A stretch of 64,000 nucleotides of DNA from VRUE01 sp036403515 (GTDB lineage: Bacteria > Actinomycetota > Thermoleophilia > Solirubrobacterales > 70-9): assembly GCA_036403515.1 (NCBI GenBank), contig DASWQV010000059.1:1-64000 (forward strand), written 5' to 3'. The first letter of the stretch is position 1, and each line of letters begins with the position of its first letter. Positions 34,269-43,452 of this stretch are shown here, piece by piece. The position numbers were made by a program, and so were the translations under genes. Under the pieces are notes generated by a model, which was not told the DNA's origin, did no database searches, and saw nothing but the letters and a program-made list of their open reading frames with translations.

Positions 34269-35351
34269 GTGCAGCGACATCCAGCCTTGACCGAAGCTGA
34301 TGCTTGGGCAACCGAGCACCGTGATCTACTCGAACGCTGCTTTGAGCGCTTCCAGGAAGCCGGCGAGTGGCCGACCCTGGAGCAGCTTCAGCACGATTAC
34401 GAGGTGGCTGGCCGCGACGAGGACGTCTCACGCCTGGCCTTCGCGATGCCCCGCCCGCTCGGCTTCGTTGAGCAACAGAGGCTGGTGCTTCTAGTCCGGG
34501 CGCTGAGCCATGTCCCCGACGCAGCTCTGCTGCTCGAGGATTGGTCTGCCGTCCTCAGGCTCGCTTACGCCAAATGGCGCGGAGATCCGAGTGCCGAGCT
34601 GACCCGAGCCGATGCTCTCCAAGTGCTCGACGGAGATCCGCGGCGGACGCGATTTGCCGCCTTGCTTTTCCTGCGAGAGCGATGGCCCTTTGGCTCTGGT
34701 CGCGGAGGGATCGACGACGAGTGGTCGCAGGAGATCATCTCTGCGGTGCGCGACGTTCGCGCAGCGAGGGGCCCGGCCGACATCATCGAGGCCCGAGGTA
34801 GGACCGAGCTCCCGTCGCCGGAGCTCACGCCCGATGGCGACCCGCCGGCTCAGCGGCCGCCGGGTCAGAGCCTGCTCAAGCGAGCCTGGCGCGTGGTAAG
34901 CGAAAACACCCTCATCGCGACCGTGATTGGGGGCATCGCGGTCGCGTTGGTCACCGCATACGTCCTCCACACCAACGACGGCGGGAGCGCTGGCCCTGAA
35001 GGCCAGGGTGCGGTCGCAAAGGCTGGTCACCCAACGAGTCCCGGAAAACCCGCCTCCGGGAGTGGCCAGACTTACAGCGAGCAGGCGGGGACCGGCGGCA
35101 CCCGAACCTTCAGCAAACCTGCCGGGGCAATCGAAGGCCCGGGCGTTGGCGCTAACCAGCATCTATATGTGTCCTGCAAGGTCTACGACCCTGAACCAGA
35201 ATCGGTGTTGCCCGACGGATACTGGTATCTGCTGGCGTCGGGACCGTGGAACGGTCGTTACTACGCACCGGCGAATTCCTTCTGGAACGGGGACATTCCC
35301 GAGAAGAAGCCATACACGCATAACACGGACTTCGGGGTCCCAAACTGCTAG
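34269..35351 (+). CDS. Membrane protein with cytoplasmic helical domain and secreted YTHNTDF domain
   Basis: 360 residues from GTG 34269, three bases behind the previous stop. The N-terminal 170 residues form a soluble helical domain (WATEHRDLLERCFERFQEAG, then ELTRADALQVLDGD and EEWSQEIISAVRDVR-like end). A transmembrane helix follows at about 218-238 (TLIATVIGGIAVALVTAYVL), then a flexible linker and an exported C-terminal domain of about 60 residues with two cysteines, DGYWYLLASGPWNGRYY and YTHNTDFGVPNC. The same end domain closes the secreted protein encoded at 46571-48283. Its location beside two NTPases suggests that it signals across the membrane, but no function is known. Confidence 0.6.
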   Translation: MQRHPALTEADAWATEHRDLLERCFERFQEAGEWPTLEQLQHDYEVAGRDEDVSRLAFAMPRPLGFVEQQRLVLLVRALSHVPDAALLLEDWSAVLRLAYAKWRGDPSAELTRADALQVLDGDPRRTRFAALLFLRERWPFGSGRGGIDDEWSQEIISAVRDVRAARGPADIIEARGRTELPSPELTPDGDPPAQRPPGQSLLKRAWRVVSENTLIATVIGGIAVALVTAYVLHTNDGGSAGPEGQGAVAKAGHPTSPGKPASGSGQTYSEQAGTGGTRTFSKPAGAIEGPGVGANQHLYVSCKVYDPEPESVLPDGYWYLLASGPWNGRYYAPANSFWNGDIPEKKPYTHNTDFGVPNC

Positions 35352-35566
35352 CCATCTTCGGCAGAACGACCGCTGGGCCCGGCCCCCGCTGGAGCGAGCA
35401 GCCGCTCGACGACCAGCACGTCTCGCGAGGCGCAGTCGAAGCAGTCGTGGCGGCGGTGTACTCCCACCATGTCGGAGCCGCAACGCTCGACCAGGCGGAT
35501 GTTCGCGTGGCTGTCAGTGAAGAGCTTGCCGGCCAGCTTGTGGAAGCCGCGGTCGGCCGCAGCAGC
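35348..35566 (-). pseudogene. C-terminal remnant of a GNAT N-acetyltransferase
   Basis: On the minus strand the text GFHKLAGKLFTDSHANIRLV, then GVHRRHDCFDCASRDVLVVE and RLLAPA is the end of a phosphinothricin-acetyltransferase-like GNAT domain (motif for acetyl-CoA binding, then ..RDV.VVE.LL). The upstream two thirds are missing: continuing the frame runs antisense into the SIR2-NACHT gene and gives only low-complexity sequence. It is therefore a fragment, tail to tail with the membrane-protein gene, marking a past rearrangement at the left edge of the NTPase genes. Confidence 0.55.
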
Positions 35567-35601
35567 CGGGTGCCCGGCTGCCCCTCGGTCGACGAGGAGC
35601 G

Positions 35602-38600
35602 ATGAACGAAGCTCCGGCCCCCTTGCCCGGGCCAGGATCCCCCGATGATCGGAGTGCCGGCGCTGAGCTGCTTGAGAGCCTCCTGCGACCCGCGCGGATC
35701 TCGATCCCCCTCGCCGGCGCCGGGGTCGCGCAGAGCGCGGGGCTTCCCGGCAGCGCCGAGATCGCCCGCCACCTGATCGATCACTTCGACCTCGGTGCCG
35801 AGTACCCGACCGATCCCGCTCCGCTCTCAAGGATCCTCGACGAGACGCTCTACGCGCGCGGCGTCGACGCCGAGGTCTCCGAGGTGGTCCGCGAGTACGT
35901 CCGCTCCTGGCCGCAGGGGACCTCGACCCTGATCGAGAACCTGAGCAGGGTCCACTCGCGCTTCGTCGTCACCTTCAACTACGAGCCGAGCATCGAGCGG
36001 GCCGCCGAACGCCGCCATGAGCCGGTCGAGTCACTCGGCAACGGCCCAGCCGACCTCGAGCGCGCGCTGAAGATCCTCGGTGGCGAGGAGCCGCTCGAGG
36101 CGCTCACCGTCGTTCACCTGCACGGACGCGCCGAAGGGCCGGAGGAGCTCGTTCTGAACGCCGGCTCCTACCGGCGGGCTGAAAGCACGATGAAAACGAA
36201 CCTCCTGCGCGAGTTGGTGCTGCAGAAGCATCTCTTTTTCTTCGGAACGACCCTCAACGAGGTCGAGCTGCTTGACCTCTTCCAGAAGACCAGCATCCCG
36301 AGTCGCCGCAACGCCCACCTTTTCTTCTGCTTCGAGGAGGAGCGCTCATTGCTGACCGAAGGGCGGGCGCCTATTGTTCCTGCGCGGTCGAACATCTACG
36401 TCAACGGCGTCGAGAGCCACGACGAGCTCGCCCACTACGCGGCCAGACTCGTCGACGCCGACCCACCGGCGGCAAGGGTCGCGATCTCTGTAGTCGAGTT
36501 CGACCCCGCCCATTACGTCCCCAACCGCCTCCACGACCGCCGTGGGCCCGACCCCGAGGACCCGGCCACGATTGCCGCCGCGATCAGCGCCGGCGAAGAT
36601 CAGGTCGTTCCCGCGATACCCGAGGATGAGCTATTGAGCGCGCCGCGCAGCGTAGTCCTCGGCGAACCCGGAACCGGCAAGACCGAGATGCTGCGGCGGC
36701 TGGCAAGCGCCGTCCGCGCTCCGCGCAGGGCGGTGCTGATCCGGCTCGCAGACGTCACGTTGAAAGAGCGAGTCGGGCTGAAGGAGACGCTCCGGGCCTG
36801 GGCGCGGGAAGGGAGCGCCTTTCAGGACGAGGCGGAGTTCGAGGTCGCCGCACTCGACCAGCAGCCCTTCCATTTCTTCCTCGACGGGCTCGATGAGGTC
36901 GCCTCCGACCTCCAGCAGGACTTTGCGGCGCGGATCAGCGAGTGCGCCACCGCGCTGCCCCAGCATTCCTTCACCCTCGCGAGTCGGCCCCTGCCCTCGC
37001 TCGAGCTGCTGCGGGTCGAGGGGCCGGTGGCGAGCGATTGGGAGCAGTTGGTCCTGCGGCCCGATGAGAACTGGCGGGCGGGCTACCTGGCGGCCTCCGA
37101 AGTGACCCTCGAGCAGCTCTACGAGCAGATGCCGGCGCTCGAAGACCTCTCGGAGGTGACGACGACCCCCTTCTATCTCGCCCGCATCGTTTCCCTCGCC
37201 GCCGAAGGGCGCCTCAAGGGGCTGTCTGACTTCAGTGCCCTGCTGCGGACCCTGCTCAATGCAGCGATCGCCCACGAGGGCGAGGCCCTCGAGATCGACG
37301 ATGAGGCGGCGCGGGCCTGGCTGCGCGAGGTCGCCCTGGCGGGCGCCATAGCGGGCCGCCGGACCTTCGCGGTCGGGGAGCTGGGGCGCTTCGCGCTTCC
37401 CTCGGGAGTCGGCGCCGAGCGGCTGGCCCGCGGCCTCGAGCAGCGCCTGCTGCTGGCTGAGGACAGCAGCAGCTTCCGCTTTCACCATCGTCTGCTCGGC
37501 GAGCAGCTAGCCGCTGAGGCGCTGGTCGAGCGCGGGCCGCTGCCCGAGCTCTGTGACGCGCTGGTCCCGTTGGTCGACCGCGAGCTCTCAGGGGTTCGCC
37601 CCGACTGCGCCGTCCCGGTTGCGCTCGCCGCCCTGAGGAGCCCCGAGTGGAGGGCGGCACTCGCCGAGCGCGACCCCCTCGCTGCGGCGAGGGCCACCCC
37701 CGACGGGGCGCCACGGGCGGAGATCGAGGTGGCCCTGCGGGCGCTTTGGTCAAACGCGGTCGAGACCCAGGTCTGGGTCTGGGAACGGGGCATGCAGCTG
37801 GTTGACGACGCCGACTCGATGGGACGCCTCTTGAAGGCGGCGCCGGGATGCCCGCTCGAGGAGGTGCTTCTGAAAGCGGCCCGGGGCGAGGGCAGCGACC
37901 AGGATCGCGGAAACGCGATCAGGGTCCTCGCCCGCGCCCAACACCCTGAACTTGAGCCGATCCTGCTCGAGGTCCTCCAGCTACATGGGCAGAACGGGGT
38001 TGTCCTGCGGCAGGCCGCGATCGCGGCCGAGGACCGTGGCTTCGATGGGCTGATCTGGCCGCTGGTCGAGATGCTGAAGCGCGAGCACGACAACCTGGTC
38101 CACCAGGTGGGCGTCCACGTCCTCAGTCGGCTGGCACCCAGCGAGCGGCTGCTCGAGGTCTTCTCGGAGCTGCTCGAGGGTTCCGAGGCCTCCTATGCGG
38201 TGGTCGTCGTCCTCCCCGAGCTCGACGACGGCGAGGCACTCCGCCTTATAGCTCGCTATCTCGCGCACGGCGAGGATGCCCGCGACCTCACCGGCCGCCG
38301 GCGGATCGAAGCGATCTTCGCGAGGCTCGATTTCGCGAGTCTCGGCCGAGAGGAGCTGGTGGCGGCGATCGATGTCGCGCTAGGCCTACAAATCGGCTCC
38401 GAGCAGCTCGCCGAGATCGCCGTCCGCGAGCCTGAGCTCGCGGTCGAGCGCCTGGTCGAGCTGGTCGGCCAGCGCGAGTTCGACTGGTGGGAGGTGATCG
38501 ACCTCGCCGAGCACTTCGAGCCCGAGCGCCTGCGCGAGGCGGGGGCGCCTGAGGTGCTGGTCGAGCGCGCTGCCCAGCTTCGCTTGGCCCGTGGCGCGCA

Positions 38601-39726
38601 GGCGAAGCTCGTTACCGAGCAGGGCGAGTCGGCGCTCCTCGACCCGATTGAGCGGGCGCCAGCGGAGGAGGCCGAGCGGCCCGGGCTGGCCGCGCTCCTC
38701 TCGCGCCCCGGTACTGACGCCGAGCTCCAGCGCCGCTCCGAAGTGCTCGCCGCCGAGATCGAGGAGCTGGGCGAGACGGAGCGGGCCGAGCTTCTGTCGC
38801 GGATGGAGGCCTGGTGGCCGGACAAGCCTTTTGCCGAGACGATCACCCACCAGAACCCTCATCAGTGGTCACAGGAGTGGCCCGCGAGCGCTTGGCTTCG
38901 CTACGGCCCGAAGGCGCGCCCGGTGCTCGCGGCCCGGCGCTGGGCGGAGCTCGCGACCTGCGGAGTGCTCTGGGACAAGCACACCAAGTGGCTGCGCGAG
39001 GCTTACACCTCCGCCGGTGCCTACGCTGCCCTGCCGCTGCTCGCGGGCGAGGACCGACCCGAGCGGTGGGATCAATTCCTCTCCTGCTGCGAGGACCCGC
39101 CGCCGAATCCCGTCCTTATCGTCCTCGCCGAGCGGCTCGACACGAGGCTGCCCAAAGAGGAGCGCAATCAGCGCTACCACCTGCGCTCGCTGGCGAGGAG
39201 GATGCTCGACAACGGTCGCGACGACCTCGCTCGTCAGCTTGCGGCGGGCTCAGAGCACTTCGCGGCGATGCTCGGGCCGCTACTGGCCGGCGGGGGCGAC
39301 GTCGAGAACCAGCTGAAGCTGGCGGCGGAGCTCTCGCGGACGCTGCAAGAGAGCGGGGCCCCTGGGCCAGAAGACCTGGACTGGCTCTCGGGGGTCGACT
39401 CCGAACGGCTGCTAGGCGCGCTCTTCGCGATCCTCGAGCAAAACTGGAAGCTCGACGAGCGTCCGGTAGCAATGGTCAGGAGCGGCTACGGACTCAGCGA
39501 TCTCTTCAACCCCCTGCAGGAGGCGATCGCGCGGGTCGGGGGTCGAGGGGCGGTCGCGGGCTATGACCGCCTGCTCTCCCGCGGCGGGGACTTCCGCTGG
39601 CTGCGCGGCTCGCGCGCCCGGATCGCTGCCGCTGTCCTGCTCGCCGACGGGCAGCGATACGGTCCAGGCGCCGCCCGGGCTCTCGGCCTGCCGGTCCTCG
39701 ACCCCGATGCTGGCGCGGATGCCTAG
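35602..39726 (+). CDS. SIR2-NACHT NTPase with long repeat tail, probable anti-phage effector
   Basis: 1374 residues. Residues about 30-300 form a SIR2-like NADase domain: IPLAGAGVAQSAGLPGSAEI (NAD-binding GAGxS-type loop), FVVTFNYEPSIERA, VVHLHGRAEGPEELVLN and LFFFGTTLNEVELLDLF. A NACHT/STAND motor follows, Walker A VLGEPGTGKTEM at about 354 and Walker B FFLDGLDEV at about 425. The remaining 800 residues are helical repeats of HEAT/ARM character, the presumed sensor. The order effector-NTPase-repeats is that of Avs5-like and bacterial NACHT defence proteins, which deplete NAD on infection. The KAP NTPase follows 33 bases later. Confidence 0.75.
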   Translation: MNEAPAPLPGPGSPDDRSAGAELLESLLRPARISIPLAGAGVAQSAGLPGSAEIARHLIDHFDLGAEYPTDPAPLSRILDETLYARGVDAEVSEVVREYVRSWPQGTSTLIENLSRVHSRFVVTFNYEPSIERAAERRHEPVESLGNGPADLERALKILGGEEPLEALTVVHLHGRAEGPEELVLNAGSYRRAESTMKTNLLRELVLQKHLFFFGTTLNEVELLDLFQKTSIPSRRNAHLFFCFEEERSLLTEGRAPIVPARSNIYVNGVESHDELAHYAARLVDADPPAARVAISVVEFDPAHYVPNRLHDRRGPDPEDPATIAAAISAGEDQVVPAIPEDELLSAPRSVVLGEPGTGKTEMLRRLASAVRAPRRAVLIRLADVTLKERVGLKETLRAWAREGSAFQDEAEFEVAALDQQPFHFFLDGLDEVASDLQQDFAARISECATALPQHSFTLASRPLPSLELLRVEGPVASDWEQLVLRPDENWRAGYLAASEVTLEQLYEQMPALEDLSEVTTTPFYLARIVSLAAEGRLKGLSDFSALLRTLLNAAIAHEGEALEIDDEAARAWLREVALAGAIAGRRTFAVGELGRFALPSGVGAERLARGLEQRLLLAEDSSSFRFHHRLLGEQLAAEALVERGPLPELCDALVPLVDRELSGVRPDCAVPVALAALRSPEWRAALAERDPLAAARATPDGAPRAEIEVALRALWSNAVETQVWVWERGMQLVDDADSMGRLLKAAPGCPLEEVLLKAARGEGSDQDRGNAIRVLARAQHPELEPILLEVLQLHGQNGVVLRQAAIAAEDRGFDGLIWPLVEMLKREHDNLVHQVGVHVLSRLAPSERLLEVFSELLEGSEASYAVVVVLPELDDGEALRLIARYLAHGEDARDLTGRRRIEAIFARLDFASLGREELVAAIDVALGLQIGSEQLAEIAVREPELAVERLVELVGQREFDWWEVIDLAEHFEPERLREAGAPEVLVERAAQLRLARGAQAKLVTEQGESALLDPIERAPAEEAERPGLAALLSRPGTDAELQRRSEVLAAEIEELGETERAELLSRMEAWWPDKPFAETITHQNPHQWSQEWPASAWLRYGPKARPVLAARRWAELATCGVLWDKHTKWLREAYTSAGAYAALPLLAGEDRPERWDQFLSCCEDPPPNPVLIVLAERLDTRLPKEERNQRYHLRSLARRMLDNGRDDLARQLAAGSEHFAAMLGPLLAGGGDVENQLKLAAELSRTLQESGAPGPEDLDWLSGVDSERLLGALFAILEQNWKLDERPVAMVRSGYGLSDLFNPLQEAIARVGGRGAVAGYDRLLSRGGDFRWLRGSRARIAAAVLLADGQRYGPGAARALGLPVLDPDAGADA

Positions 39727-39759
39727 CCTCTCCATAACTCAGCTGCAAGGATCGCGCCG

Positions 39760-41916
39760 GTGAGTTCGCCACTCCCCGACCAGCCGCGAGCCGAGGCAGA
39801 GATAGCCGCAGACGTACTCAACCGGGCGCCAATTGCCGAGGCTTTCGCGTGGCGCATCCTCTCGCTCGATTGCACGCAGGGCCTCGTGGTCGGCGTGCTC
39901 GGCCCCTGGGGCTCGGGGAAGACGACCTTCGTCAACTACGCGCGACCGGCGCTTCGCGCCGGGTCCTCGGCGGTAATCGACTTCAACCCCTGGATGTTCA
40001 GTGGCGCCGAGGCCTTGGTCGATTCCTTCTTCATCGAGCTCTCCGCCGAGCTTCGCCTGGAGAAACGGCTGGCGCCGATCGGCAGGGACCTGGCCAGCTA
40101 CGGCGAGTCCTTCGCCGGCCTCGGCTGGCTGCCGGTGATCGGAGCATGGATCGAGCGGGGGCGCGCAGGGGCGAAGGTGGTGAAGGGCATCCTCGAGCGC
40201 CGGAGCGAAGGCAGTTCGGCACGCCGACGGAGGCTCGAAGCCGAGCTGGCCAAGCTCAAGGTTCCGATCGTGGTCGTCCTCGACGACATCGACCGCCTCT
40301 CCACCGAGGAGATCCGCGAGATCTTCAAGCTGATCCGGCTGACGGCGAGTTTCCCCAACGTTCTCTACCTGGTCGCGTTTGATCGCCACCGGGTCGAGCG
40401 GGCCTTGAGCGGCAACGGGATTGAGGGGCGCGACTACCTCGAGAAGATCCTTCAGGCCGCGGTCGACCTGCCGGTCCTTCCCGCGGGGACGTTGACGAAC
40501 CAGGCGGCCGCGGCGGTCGAAGCGGCGATCGCCGGCAGCGAAGTCCGGGAGCTGGACCAGGAACTCTGGACCAACCTGATGATCGAGGTGATTTCGCCCC
40601 TCCTCTCCAACATGCGCGACGTCAGGCGTTATGGCACTGCTGTCTTTCTCACCATCGACACCCTCGGGTCAGAGATCGCCCTCGCTGACCTGCTCGCAAT
40701 AGAGGCCGTGCGGGTCTTCATGCCCGACCTCTACGCAGAGCTCCCAAGTTGCGCGGAGGTCCTCTGCACGCCCGGCGAACGCGGCACCTCGCCTGAGAAG
40801 CGCGCCGCGGACAAGGAGAAGGTCGAGGGGCTGATTGCGGCTGCGGGCGAGGGCAGGGAGGAGGTGGCGAGGGCGGTGATCCGCCTGCTCTTTCCCTTCG
40901 GTCGCCGCCACATCGAGAACTACGCCTTCGGCCCCGAATTCGAGGCGGAGTTCATGCGCGAGCGCCGCCTCGGCCACAGGTCGGTGCTCGCGCTCTATCT
41001 CGAGAGGGTGGCCGGGGCTAACCTGGCCGGGCAGGCAGACGCCGAAGCGGCCTGGGAGCTGATCACCGACGCTCCGGCTCTCGAGGCTTTCCTGCGCGCG
41101 GTGCCCGCGGAGCGCCGCGAGGAGATAATTACGGCGCTCGAGGCCTATCAAAATGAGTTCGCCGCCGAGATGGTCGTGCCCGCCACCACCGCCCTGCTAA
41201 ACGTCGGTGACGACCTTCCCCAGCGCCCGCGCGAGATGCTCGGGCTCGATGCCAGCCTGGTCGTCGGACGAGTCGTGGTCCGGTTGCTGCGCGCCCTCCC
41301 CGGGCCGCAGCAGGTCTCTGAAGCGGTAAGCGAGATCTTCGACGCCCTGCGCACGCTGAGCTCGAGGTACGAGCTCCTGAGGATTGCCGGAGTCGCCGAA
41401 GACTCCGAACGCGAGCTGCTCTCCGAGGTGGACCGCCAGGCCCTCGGCAGGCGCTTCAGCGAGACGGTTGCGGCAACTCAGAAGGCGGCGCTTGTCGGTG
41501 AGCGGGAGCTCGCCCGAGTGATCTATCGGGCGCGGCTCTATGCGGACCCCGAGGCTTTGCTGATCGAGATTCCGGCCGACCCCGAGGTGACCCTGACGAT
41601 GCTGCTGAGCGCCCGCTCCGAGCAACAGTCCCAGACCGTGGGCAGCTACATGGTGCGCCGCACCTCGGTCTTCGCCTGGTCGGCCCTCGTCGACCTCTAC
41701 GGATCAGAAGAGACGCTGCTTCAGCGGATCGCGGAGCTGAAGTCCTCGGCGGTCCAGATTCCGGCCGACCTGGAGGAGTTGATCGACAAGTATCTCGGAG
41801 GCTGGCGGCCTCGGGACTTCGATGACGACGAGGTCGAGGAGATGACGATCCCCGGGGAGGGCGGTAACGGTGAGGAGCTCGACGACCCTCCAGAGGCCGA
41901 CGGCGATCAGGACTGA
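39760..41916 (+). CDS. KAP-family P-loop NTPase
   Basis: 718 residues from GTG 39760. Walker A is VLGPWGSGKTTFVNY at about residue 50, the FNPWMFSG motif of KAP proteins follows at about 72, and Walker B is IVVVLDDIDRLSTEEI at about 170, then YLVAFDRHRVERAL and the late arginine motif (NMRDVRRYG). The usual membrane insertion between Walker A and B is replaced by a short partly hydrophobic stretch (SFAGLGWLPVIGAWIE). The C-terminal 350 residues are helical. KAP NTPases occur often in defence islands; coupling to the SIR2-NACHT gene suggests a shared task. The acidic tail ends just before the tRNA region. Confidence 0.75.
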   Translation: MSSPLPDQPRAEAEIAADVLNRAPIAEAFAWRILSLDCTQGLVVGVLGPWGSGKTTFVNYARPALRAGSSAVIDFNPWMFSGAEALVDSFFIELSAELRLEKRLAPIGRDLASYGESFAGLGWLPVIGAWIERGRAGAKVVKGILERRSEGSSARRRRLEAELAKLKVPIVVVLDDIDRLSTEEIREIFKLIRLTASFPNVLYLVAFDRHRVERALSGNGIEGRDYLEKILQAAVDLPVLPAGTLTNQAAAAVEAAIAGSEVRELDQELWTNLMIEVISPLLSNMRDVRRYGTAVFLTIDTLGSEIALADLLAIEAVRVFMPDLYAELPSCAEVLCTPGERGTSPEKRAADKEKVEGLIAAAGEGREEVARAVIRLLFPFGRRHIENYAFGPEFEAEFMRERRLGHRSVLALYLERVAGANLAGQADAEAAWELITDAPALEAFLRAVPAERREEIITALEAYQNEFAAEMVVPATTALLNVGDDLPQRPREMLGLDASLVVGRVVVRLLRALPGPQQVSEAVSEIFDALRTLSSRYELLRIAGVAEDSERELLSEVDRQALGRRFSETVAATQKAALVGERELARVIYRARLYADPEALLIEIPADPEVTLTMLLSARSEQQSQTVGSYMVRRTSVFAWSALVDLYGSEETLLQRIAELKSSAVQIPADLEELIDKYLGGWRPRDFDDDEVEEMTIPGEGGNGEELDDPPEADGDQD

Positions 41917-42130
41917 ACGCCCGGCAGGGTTCAGCGCCCCTTGCCGAATAGCCACCGGAGAAAGAATGTGGTGGAAGCCTTCGCTTGAAGCGGTTGGAAA
42001 CGCTGCGCCGTAACTGCCACTTCTTGTCGGGAAGTGGCGTAATCGCCTCTAATCCCCGCGTATCCCCGCACTGCCGTAGAATCGGGTCCGCCGATTCGGG
42101 GGATCCAAATTCCCTGCAAATCGCGCATGT
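41917..42130. other. Element-end region with conserved hairpin, repeated at 50573-50640
   Basis: No gene. Bases 41994-42060 recur almost intact at 50573-50640. They contain a hairpin, GCCACTTC (42016-42023) with GAAGTGGC (42031-42038); in the second copy the stem is CACTTTC (50600-50606) with GAAAGTG (50612-50618), so one base pair changed from C-G to T-A with pairing kept. TAGAAT at 42078-42083 could be the -10 box of the tRNA promoter. Position and duplication fit the terminal, integrase- or excisionase-binding end of the element. Confidence 0.5.
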
Positions 42131-42204
42131 GGTGGCTGTAGCTCAGTTGGTAGAGCTCCTGGTTGTGGTCCAGGCGGTCGCCGGTTCGAATCCGGTCGTC
42201 CACC
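42131..42204 (+). tRNA. tRNA-His (GTG)
   Basis: A full cloverleaf: D arm GCTC/GAGC (42141-42156), anticodon arm CCTGG-TTGTGGT-CCAGG (42158-42174) with anticodon GTG at 42165-42167, T arm with TTCGAAT loop (42180-42196). The extra G-1 at 42131 pairs with C73 (42204), the hallmark of tRNA-His. One acceptor-stem pair is mismatched (C5 with U68). CCA is not encoded. It is the presumed attachment gene: its sequence from GGTTGTGGTCCAGG onward is repeated at 50732. Confidence 0.9.
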
Positions 42205-42308
42205 CTCTCGGAAACCGCGCTGTGGCGCGGTTTCTGCCGTTTGAGGCAGATGTTGCTTTCTCAATCGGGGGACAATCGGGGGACAATTTGGAATCGTCGG
42301 TCTCCACA
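42161..42308. repeat. Putative attachment-site direct repeat, copy 1
   Basis: From the anticodon loop core GGTTGTGGTCCAGG through the 3' half of tRNA-His, the terminator and about 75 further bases (TGTTGCTTTCTC, GACAATTTGGAATCGTCGGT), the sequence matches 50731-50872 with scattered changes. This copy has an extra tandem ATCGGGGGACA, the kind of short repeat seen in integrase arm sites. Confidence 0.65.
42211..42234 (+). terminator. Terminator behind tRNA-His
   Basis: GAAACCGCG (42211-42219) pairs with CGCGGTTTC (42226-42234) around CTGTGG. The same hairpin with the same loop recurs behind the tRNA fragment at 50782-50805. Confidence 0.65.
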
Positions 42309-42416
42309 CCGGCGTTCCAGGTTGAGTCCTGGCTCCCGCTCGATTCTTCTGGCTTCGGGGGCTGTCTTCCGCGTGGCGAGTGGATTGCGGCTCCGAGTGC
42401 TGGAGGTCAACGCGAG

Positions 42417-43359
42417 TCAGCGAAAGTCAGCAAGAGGATGTTCCGGACCCTCTCCTTCCCTCTGGGATGTCTCCAAGGGCCCTAGATCCACTGGATCGGC
42501 TCGGGGGGGTGTTCGAAAGTTCCCTTCGAACTGGCCCCGTTCCTTGCGCGTCCGTGTCTTAAGCGGCACCGGCACTGGCTTGCCCATGCTCCAGTTCATC
42601 TCGACCGGCTCGACTCCGACTGCGTGTGCGGCATCAATCACGGCCGGGCGCTCCCAGTCTGGGATCTTCCAGCCGACAACGATCCCCACGAGCGCGTCGC
42701 CGTAGCCGGCGTAGAGCGGCTCGTCTGGTGAGGCGGTGGTCACGAAGCGATACTCGTGCTCGGTCTGCCAGTCAAGTGTCTTCTGGAAGAAAAGCTCATA
42801 GTTGTGCGCCTCGATGTACTGCCGAACGAAGGCGTCGTCGACCTCCTCGGGGAACTGCCCAAGCGACAGGTTTATGTAGCGCTCGCCACCGGTCTGGCTG
42901 TATTCGACGTCGCGGTGGTAGGGCCGGATGCCTAGCTGCCTCTCGAGATCCGCTGCGATGTTTGCCGTAAGTCGATCTCGATCGAAGACGAGACAGACTC
43001 CAGCATGGTTCTGGGCGTACTGCTCCCACATGCGAGCCCGCGACCAGCCCTTCGCGAAGTGCTCGGCATCCGGTGCGTAGCCCTCGGCGTCCACCGTGAG
43101 CGCGAGGAGGTGGGGCGAGTCGGAAGACCCCATGCGACCCTCGGTAGAAGTCGAAGAGTTGCTTCTCGCCGAGCTGCGGATCCTCGTCGGGCTTCACGAA
43201 CCACGCACCGGTGAACTGCCAGGGTCGGCTCTCCAAAGGGTCGCGCATCTGTTCATAGGTCGAGAACCGCAACCGCCGGGTGGGGAGGATGTGCTCGAAG
43301 GCCGCTTCTCGCGTCGTGTAATGAAAGAAGCAGTCCGTGGTGTTGAGGTCGATTGTCAC
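42417..43359 (-). pseudogene. DUF2971 family gene split by a frameshift
   Basis: The N-terminal part (from 43359: FFHYTTREAAFEHILPTRRL, FSTYEQMRDPLESRPW) is typical of DUF2971 proteins, which are found near mobile elements and have no known activity. At about 43133 the coding signal moves by one base: QLFDFYRG runs on as MGSSDSPHLLALTVDAEGYA, then MWEQYAQNHAGVCLVFDRDR and WQTEHEYRFV, the rest of the same family. Together about 310 residues. Without frame correction the gene gives two fragments. Confidence 0.65.
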
Positions 43360-43452
43360 TGCCCCAAAATGCTAGGGCGGGCGTCGGGCGAGTTGAAGGA
43401 CCTATCGGCTCGCGTGGGAGATGGAGCCACTCGTTTCTGACTCAGGTGGTCG

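Larger units (their letters stand above)
12551..42204 (+). mobile_element. Integrative and conjugative element (ICE), Tcp-type; boundaries approximate
   Basis: The segment encodes a Gram-positive type IV secretion set (TcpC, TcpD-like, TcpE, VirB4-like ATPase, VirB6-like protein, CHAP hydrolase), a coupling-type ATPase, a replication-relaxation protein, an excisionase-like protein and a tyrosine integrase, then cargo, and ends at a tRNA-His gene. Almost all genes from 12661 to 31868 overlap or abut. The left end was not found: I saw no copy of the tRNA core GGTTGTGGTCCAGG left of 42161, so the element may begin anywhere left of 12.5 kb, even outside the window. The right end is taken as the tRNA. 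Confidence 0.7.

Noticed and set aside
35447..35605. Plus-strand frame ending in ATGA overlap with the SIR2-NACHT gene, at first sight a small upstream partner
   Set aside because: The minus strand of the same bases reads as a GNAT C-terminus, so the plus-strand frame is its shadow; it also lacks a start codon with a ribosome binding site.
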